Assembly (NCBI GenBank): GCA_905221605.1
Contig: CAJNDS010001158.1
Location: 127,001 to 191,000 of the forward strand
Direction of reading: 5' to 3'
DNA from: Symbiodinium natans
Lineage: Eukaryota; Sar; Dinophyceae; Suessiales; Symbiodiniaceae
Length of the DNA: 64,000 bases
Shown: positions 52,432 through 59,800 of the stretch, in pieces
Numbering within the stretch: the stretch's first letter is position 1
Layout of the letters: every line of letters starts with the position of its first letter
Program-made: the position numbers and the translations under genes
Notes under the pieces: generated by a model
The model's input: the letters and a program-made list of their open reading frames with translations, nothing else
Told to the model about the DNA's origin: nothing
Database searches by the model: none

Positions 52432-52611
52432 ATGCATCTGCGATCTGTGCTAGCCACGGAGTGGGGCCTAGGCTTGTATCCCAAAAGCATGCAAGTTCTC
52501 AAGGATCTGCACCCCTCCGCCTTCCGCAAGTTGAACCTGAACATGTTTGGAACGTTTGAAGCTGTAGAAACTTTCCACATTGTGCCAAACAAAGTCTCCG
52601 ACATTAAATAA
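52432..52611 (+). CDS. Terminal exon of unknown gene
   Basis: After GAGACAG the frame reads MHLRSVLATEWGLGLYPKSM, then QVLKDLHPSAFRKLNLNMFG and TFEAVETFHIVPNKVSDIK, ending in TAA. Composition and codon use are convincing, and a TTTAGGG tract lies about 15 bp before it. No family recognised. Confidence 0.6.
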   Translation: MHLRSVLATEWGLGLYPKSMQVLKDLHPSAFRKLNLNMFGTFEAVETFHIVPNKVSDIK

Positions 52612-52734
52612 GCCCTCCATTGTTCACCCTCGGCCCTTAACCTTCGCGTAGGTTGTTTGTTCGTAAACATTGTGAGTGACAAAGCAACTCACATGTGCAT
52701 ATGTGCATCAGTTCGCACGCGAAGGCGACTGTGA

Positions 52735-52830
52735 TGACACGTCTGGAAGCGAAGACGCCTTCAAAAGAGAAGACGCATTGCGAAGACGCGTTTGAAAGCG
52801 AAGGCGCATTGCGAACGCTCATGGGCGCAT
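52735..52830. repeat. GAAGACGC-type short repeats
   Basis: Imperfect copies of AAGCGAAGACGC and CATTGCGAA. The plus frame 52695-52913 and minus frame 52637-52936 reflect this in part. Confidence 0.6.
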
Positions 52831-53116
52831 TCAGGATGCGGACTTGCCAAAGTTGTTTCCTTGATCCACTCCAAGCATGGTCTGAGTGCCTCCAAGGTCT
52901 GGTTCGCCCCTGATTTTCCAGCGTCTTCCGCGACACTTCACTTCTAGCCCCCTCTCAACCATTCTCGACCTATAACTTATATAACGTCTTCGTCTTCGCA
53001 AATCCTGTGCAGTGCGTGGAAGCTTCAGGAAGTCCTTTCGCGAGAGCCGAAGTTTCTGTGACTCATTCAAACAAGCAGTATAGTATTTCAGTTCAAACAT
53101 CCCCACCCTGCAGTCC

Positions 53117-53192
53117 CTAAACCCTAAACCCTAAACCCTAAACCCTAAACCCTAAACCCTAAACCCTAAACCCTAAACCCTAAACCCTAAAC
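53117..53192 (-). repeat. CCCTAAA tract, about 11 units
   Basis: Perfect array. Confidence 0.95.
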
Positions 53193-53199
53193 CCCTGCA

Positions 53200-53510
53200 G
53201 GAAGGGAATTTGCGAGCTCACTCTGGGGTTGGGCGCTGCAGGGACACACTGGGGATTCTCTGGGGAAATCGGGGGTTGGGCACTCCCAGGGGCACTCCCA
53301 TGGCTTCTCTGAAAAATTCACTCTGGGGTTGGACCCTAAACCCTAAATCCTAAACCCTAAACCCTAAACCCTAAACCCTAAACCCTAACTTCAGGGACTC
53401 TCTGAAACTTCGGGCACTTCAGGGACTCTTTGGGGGGGTGGGCACCGCAGGGACTCTGCGCGGATATTCTGGGTTGGGCACCCCAGAAAATCTCTCTGGG
53501 GGCAGGGATA
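53200..53510. repeat. Degenerate CTCTGGGGTTGGGCAC repeat split by CCCTAAA
   Basis: Repeats of CTCTGGGGTTGGGC(A/G)C and GCAGGGACTCT at variable spacing, interrupted by a CCCTAAA tract at 53334-53390. Confidence 0.8.
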
Positions 53511-53715
53511 CGGGTGATGGGGGAGGAGGAGACCGGGCGAGGAGAAGAGTTTAGTTGCAAATCTAACAACTCCACACCCTGCTGGGAATAAGAAGGAGTG
53601 AACCCTAAACCCTAACCCTGCCTGCGGTTCGGCCAGCTATGCGGGAGCGAAAAAAAAACCCTAACCCCTAAACCCTCAACCCTGAACCCTAATTGGCCGA
53701 GGATTTTGCATCCAG

Positions 53716-53785
53716 AATCAGGGCAAGGCCGTGTTGGCCAAAGCTGTGCTCATGTCGCTGAAGCCGACGGCTCCCTGTCAGCTAG
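53716..53785 (+). CDS. Exon of unknown gene
   Basis: A 70-bp exon (GCATCCAG acceptor, GTAGGC donor, phase 1 end) reads NQGKAVLAKAVLMSLKPTAP then CQL. Helical and natural; no family recognised. Confidence 0.55.
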
Positions 53786-54035
53786 GTAGGCCCTTGAATT
53801 TAGGGTTTAAGGTTTAGGGTTTAGGGTGGGACATGTTTTTTTGCATTTCCCCTTATTGGGTTTAAGAGGATCGCATTCAGGAAGATTGTTCAGAGGGTTT
53901 TAAGGGCCATCCTAGGAGTTGCTGGAGTGGAGTGGGCAGGCTAGCTCTGGTTGGGGAGTTGGGCAGTTTAAAGCTTAGGCGGTTTAGGGGTTAGGGTTTA
54001 GGGTTTAGGGTTTAGGGTTTAGGGTTTAGGGGTTT

Positions 54036-54224
54036 TTGGAGCTGCCTCACTCACGCAGGAAGGCTCTCAGCTTTATGCTCTCCTCTTCCTTTTTGATGCA
54101 TTTCCTTGCCCAGACTCCAGAGAAGCGTCGAGCACATTCAGTTGAGGGCTGTCTGCCGCAACTGAGCTGCATCTGGATCATGCCATTTCCAGTTCAGGGT
54201 GCATCATGCGTCGAGTGTTCCTAG
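54036..54224 (+). CDS. Possible ORF, unknown
   Basis: A 62-residue frame after a TTTAGGG tract, with ALSFMLSSSFLMHFLAQTPE, ends in a stop. Uncertain. Confidence 0.3.
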   Translation: MELPHSRRKALSFMLSSSFLMHFLAQTPEKRRAHSVEGCLPQLSCIWIMPFPVQGASCVECS

Positions 54225-54762
54225 TTCGTTTTTTCTGAAGGTGGTACGAAGATCGAAGGTTGCTTGTCGGCTTGCTTGCTACACCCAAACTCAATCCCTC
54301 AGAACATCGTCTGGATTACAAAGCCGCTGAGCCGATGTAGGACAGATGTCGGCGCTCAGGACTTTGCAGAGATAGGGGATGTGTGATCCGAAGTATGGGT
54401 TCAGGTTCCTGCTGTGGTCAGTGCACTAATCAACCTCAAGTATGCCCAGGCCACAGCGACCGAAGCGGCAAACACCCAAAACCCCAACCCAAAAATCCCC
54501 AGGCGTTCCAAACCCTAAACCCTAAACCCTGAACCCTAAACCCTAAACCCTCCGAAAATCTCCAAGCGCTCCGAGCCCAAGAAGGCCTGCGGCGGACAGG
54601 GCCACTGAGCAAGACCCGTCTGGGACCCTGGAGGCACCCGATGTGGTCGTGAATCCTGAGTCGTCTTAGCCTTAATTTTGATTTTTTCATAAAATCCGAA
54701 TAAGGATTTTAAGTGATTTTAAATTTCTGTTCTCATAAAAACCCAATAAGGGCTTTAAACAA

Positions 54763-54955
54763 ATGATAATTTTTCATACAACCCCAACAAGGACCCAGAA
54801 TCCTACAGTACTCGGCCACACCTGTGGCGGAAGCAGTGGCGCAGCGGCCGACAAGACGCTGGGCGGCGTATGGGGGGTTCAGGGCAGGGTTCTGCAGCAA
54901 AACATCTTGGTGCGAAGAAGCGAAGACTTCGATTCCGCGAAGCAGTACCTTGCAT
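54763..54955 (+). CDS. Exon or exons of unknown gene meeting a MITE-A
   Basis: The same frame holds SGAAADKTLGG (before a possible GTATGG donor) and, after TTCTGCAG at 54897, QNILVRRSEDFDSAKQYLAS. The second part is convincing coding and ends right at the CCTTGGGG end of a family A element, as if the element begins the intron. Confidence 0.5.
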
Positions 54956-55055
54956 CCTTGGGGACCACATGAATCCTAAAAGGGTTTATGGTCCATAAAC
55001 CTTAATAACTTACTAGGAATTATGTTAGTATAGGGTATATCAACCCCCACTTTAG
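54956..55055. mobile_element. MITE family A, right end truncated
   Basis: CCTTGGGGACCACATGAATCC, core CTTACTAGGAATTATGTTAG, right arm CCACTTTAGGGTTTATCTCG; terminal CCCCAAGG absent. Confidence 0.8.
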
Positions 55056-55059
55056 GGTT

Positions 55060-55925
55060 TATCTCGAACACACCAGAAGATCCTTTCGAAGCTGGAAAGA
55101 TAAAGGGGGCAAGCACTCCTGTGGAGTCACGACTCTTGGCATCGATTTGTTAGAGTGCTGTCTGCTTGTCGGGAATTCAGGCTTGTCAGGGAGTTCCTCG
55201 ACACAGTGGCAAAGACAGATCGAAAGCCGCCCCAACCTGCGATTGAGTGCGGCTATGCACCACCCGGGCCACCGGCAAGCATAGCTAGATGGCATCTATA
55301 GGTACCAGGAAAGATGTCTTAGATGTACATGCAGCTAGTGAGGTTAGACATTAGCATTGTGAGGCACGCAGCGGGAGCCAAATTTCCTGGTACCTCAAAA
55401 AGTCATAGTCTGGCAATTTTCCCTTGGTTTGGCTGCCAGATTGCACGCATCAGAGGGCTTCAAGTTACCCGGCGAACTGGCAGGGCCTTCACAATCTGAT
55501 ACTACGTTCAGTGAGGCTCGGAGCACAGGCATAGGGGGTTCAGAGGTCTTTCAGCTTTGAGGCTGCAGTTCGTGTGACGGGTCAGGGCCCAGGGACAGAT
55601 GATTGGCACGCGGTTGGTAGTCCGGGGCTCAGTGCAGCAAAGAAGGCAGTAGGGGTGCTGGATCACGGCAAGCAGGGCTTTGGATTCAGCTGTTGGGAAG
55701 CTTTGTGGTGGTGGTCTGGAGCTTCAGGCTACCATCGGCCATAGTGTGACCATTTGGCGCTGCAGGGACATTCGTCTGAAGGCGAATGGCCGTGAAAGCG
55801 ATTCAAGACCTGAGTTGCATTGCTTCTAGCTTGAAGCTAAACATCCCTGAGGCTCTGAGTTTGGCGGTGCCGTGTGAACAGGGCATACGGTATTGCTAGA
55901 CATGTATTTTGACCCGAGAACAAGC
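55060..55925. other. No recognised exon
   Basis: A minus frame at 55059-55295 (78 residues) is open but unremarkable; otherwise unique-looking sequence. Confidence 0.35.
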
Positions 55926-56039
55926 AACACCCTAAACCCTAAACCCTAAACCCCCTCGCGATCCCCTCGCGTTTTTAGAGGGGGGTCTGCTAGGCGGGTG
56001 GGCAAAAAAAACCACGCAAGAGTTCATCCTCATCCGGTA

Positions 56040-56104
56040 GTGGCCCCACCGCGCCCCGGCGGATTCAAAGCACCGAAGCTCGGGCTCGGGAAGCTTGGAT
56101 CCTG
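56040..56104 (+). CDS. Possible exon, Ser/Arg-rich
   Basis: Between a CCCTAAA tract (55930) and TTTAGGG (56107) one frame reads SGSGPTAPRRIQSTEARARE. Acceptor unclear. Confidence 0.35.
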
Positions 56105-56171
56105 CGGTTTAGGGTTTAGGGTTTAGGGTTTAGGGTTTAGGGTTTAGGGTTTAGGGTTTAGGGTTTGGAAG

Positions 56172-56450
56172 TTAGGCGGCCTTTCGGGCTGATCTAGCGG
56201 TGGGGGGTTTGCTGCTTGCTGATTCATGACGGGGCGAGGCCGAAAGGCCCAACTGCCTGCTGAAGGTTTGCTTTCGGCTTGAAGGTTGTCCTTCGGCTGG
56301 CAGGGTCGTGGTAAGCCACCTGCCGAAACTTCCCACAGGGGAAAAGAAGCTCATAGACATTTGGCGCTGTGAGAAAAGAAAGGTGCCGAGTTCAAATGGA
56401 CAAGCTCTGTGTGTTGCCATGTTGTCAAGCTCGTAGCAAACAGAGGCCAC
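56172..56450 (-). CDS. Possible ORF, unknown (minus)
   Basis: A 92-residue frame between TTTAGGG and CCCTAAA tracts, with CPFELGTFLFSQRQMSMSFF and a Ser/Ala-rich end. Uncertain. Confidence 0.3.
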   Translation of the reverse strand: MASVCYELDNMATHRACPFELGTFLFSQRQMSMSFFSPVGSFGRWLTTTLPAEGQPSSRKQTFSRQLGLSASPRHESASSKPPTARSARKAA

Positions 56451-56879
56451 CCCAAACCCTAAACCCTAAACCCAGAGTGTCCGAGAATTCTTGAGGCCAT
56501 TTTGTTGTGACCCACAGAGACATTTCTTCCCCAATGCTTCGGGTTTCGGGCTTGAAGTTTCTGAGGGTGTGGGTCATTCTTGTCCATACACACCCTAAAC
56601 CCTAAACCCTAAACCCCTGGTGCCTTTCCCAAGAGCACATTAAGCTTAAAGCGCGCAATCTGCCTTAAGACCTGTGTTGGACTCAGGAATTCCGCGCGGG
56701 TCTATTCCTACGTCCTAAAACCCCCTCACATTTCACACCCTCTGACTTCTAAAGCCCTCCACAGTAAACTCCATCATGGTTTAAGCACGATTCGTGCTGG
56801 GATTCCCTTTAGTAACCCTCTTGAGGTAATTAGGAGAATGATGTTCCAACCCTCGGGAGTTGTCCTTTTTCAACCCAAG

Positions 56880-59800
56880 GTGGGGCACTTCGATGTCGCC
56901 GTCATTGGCGCCGGGTCTGGCGGTCTCACTGCAGCGCGCACGGCAGCGAGCCGGCCGCATCTGAGGGTGAGCAGGGCGCTGGGAACCTCAGGGCTCCAAG
57001 TGTACCAAAAATTAGGGTTTAGGGTTTAGGGTTTAGGGTTTAGGGTTCCTGCATTGGGGCCTGAAATCTGGAAATGTACCTATTTGGGCTCTTTCGAGCC
57101 TTAGGGGAAGGACATTGGGCGTTCAGACTTTTGTCAGTTGTTTAGCAGGATTTCTTGGGTTCACCAAACATGAAGCCTTTGCAATCCAACTGTGGCTTAT
57201 AGAAAGCCTCGTATCGTCAATTGGACCGTACAAGTCCTTTCAAGGTATATGAACCCTAAACCCTAAACCCTAAACCCTAAACCCTAAACCCTAAACCCTA
57301 AACCCTAAACTACTGTTGGTTAGTAGGGAATGAGGGAATGAGGTGCCCTATATTTCCCTATATATATACCCTTTAATTAACTCAAAGGACAATGTAGGGT
57401 GCCTCATTCCTTCTTTCCCTACTTACCAACAATGTAAACCCTAAACCCCAAACCCCAAACCCTAAACCCTAAACCCTAGACCCTAAACCGTAAACCCTAA
57501 ACCCTAGACCAAAACCCTAAACCCTACACCCTAAACCCTAAACCCTAAACCCTAAACCCTAAACCCTAAACCCTAAACCCTAAACCTAAACCCTAAACCC
57601 TAAACCCTACAGATCACTCCCCTAGGCTCGGTTCGGAGCGCGGACTCTGCTTGTAGAGCGGCTCCCGCGCCTGGGCGGCGACTGCACATGGCAGCTGGGC
57701 TTGCAAGTGCCAGCGTTTGTTTAGGGTTTAGGGTTTAGGGTTTAGGGTTTAGGGTTTAGGGTTGTTCTGCGCGATTCCTCCCCTTTACGTCCCAGGATGG
57801 GCTATGATAGGCCTTATAATCCCATAGTCGACCCTCTAAAGGGGCAGGGTATCGTGGTCCATCCTGGTCCTCCATGGTTTGTGCCGCTGGGTCCTTCAAG
57901 TCTCCAGGCAGTGCGGGGTTTAGGGTTTAGGGTGTAGGGTTTAGGGTTTAGGGTTTAGGGTCTCGGGTCTAGGGTTCAGGGTTGCAAGTGTCCTCAAAGT
58001 TGCTCAAACCCGGTAGTGGCCTGACCGTTCAAGAGCCAAGGTCTGCGCAGCTCCACTCAGCTCATTGTTTCATTTTTGCATTTTCCCTTTCTTGTGTTTA
58101 GGGTTTAGGGTTAGGGTTTAGGGTTTAGGGTTTAGGGTTTAGGAGGATCATTTTTTAGGAATCTTTTTCAGAGGGCTTTATGGGCCATCTTAGTCTCTTG
58201 ATTTGTTGACATCTGACACAGGGGCTTTAGTGGAACCCCAAACAGGGAACCCGAAGAATATAGTAATAGGGTTTAGGGTTTAGGGTTTAGGGTTTGGGGT
58301 TTGGGGTTTGGGTTTTAGAATATACCTACGTACCAGGGTCCTCATATTCCCTTTCCCTGCAAACACCAAATATGAGCCCTAAACTTGAGGTCATAGACCC
58401 TATACTACGATAATGCCTGTCAAGGTATATGAACCATAAACCCTTTTGGGGTTCATGTGGTCCGACAGGTCCATGCTTGGGGTGTCCATTAGGATCCCTT
58501 TAGCTTCGGCTCTAGGGTTTAGGGTTTAGGGTTTAGGGTTTAGGGTTTAGGGCTTTGGCGTGACAAATTCACAACGACTCAACCCCCGACCCCAGGCATG
58601 GCTGCGTTCCCTCCAAGGCTCCTGGGCTCTCAAGGGTTTAGGGTTTAGGGCTAGGGTTTCGGGTTTCGGGTTTCGGGTTTAGGGTTAGAATCAGTAGTAC
58701 ATTTGCTTGGTAGCGGCCGGCGGAAGGAAAGCACGGGATGTGGAGGGTGCATTGACACGTGAAGACATGTGCACTGCAGCCCCTCCTCAATCGAAGAGGG
58801 TGCATTGAGACCGACATTCATTGTGCTTCAAGACTAGGGTGAGAATAGCAGCTCGAGCAAGGCTCTAGCTTGTCCGTTTAACTTGCTGTGGCTGTTGGGG
58901 CTTGCAAGTGTCCAGATCAGGCATGATCTAGCTTGGCCACGTGCGCAGAGTGAATGGATGAGATGACCTCAGAAGGATCTATCTCCGAGCTTTGCATCAG
59001 AGCAGTGAGGGCTGAGCTCTGGCTAAAATAAAGCCGTGCACGTCTCACTGCGTCCTCGTCCAGGCCCTCATCCGCTGCGCGCACGCGATGCATGAAGCTT
59101 GCCACGGCGCCCGTTTTGGCGTTGCAGGCGGGATATTTGCGTGAACTAAACCCTAAACCCTAAACCCTAAACCCTAAACCCTAAACCGGCAAAATGGCCC
59201 GGTTTCTATGTTCCCAAATGCCGAGTAAGGATGCACCTCTGCACCAGCAACCTTGAAGTTCCTGTCACTATACGCCCAGCCTTCAAACAATTTGCTCCAA
59301 GCCAAAGGTGGCACAGGACCCCACGGAGGTTGCAAAATGCAAATCAAGGCAAATGCCGCGCCTGTGCTTGAAACCTTCGTATTGGTACCCCACCCAGATC
59401 TTCCAAACCCCTTAATTAAGGAATATACCCTAATTTATACTAAGGATCCTGATTATGAATCAGGGTCTCTACCTTAATGAAGGGGGTTTGAAAGATCTGG
59501 GCAAGGTGTGAACCCTGATGCGCTGACCTGCGATTGGCCGAAGCCTTGCTGATCTTACAGTGGCGCTTGGGAGTTGCTATCAACTCCTTGGGGACGAAAT
59601 GAGTCCTAAAATGCGGGTTGGATACCCTACATACAAATCTAATTCCTACTAAGGTCTATGGACCATAGACCCTTTCAGGGTTCATGTGGTCCCCAAGGCT
59701 TCGGGGACGTGCTCGAGGAAAGTGCAGGACTACGCTGCTAAGGCACACGTCAACTTGAGAAACTTGCAGGGAGTGAAAGAAGAACAGTTGCAAGGAGCAT

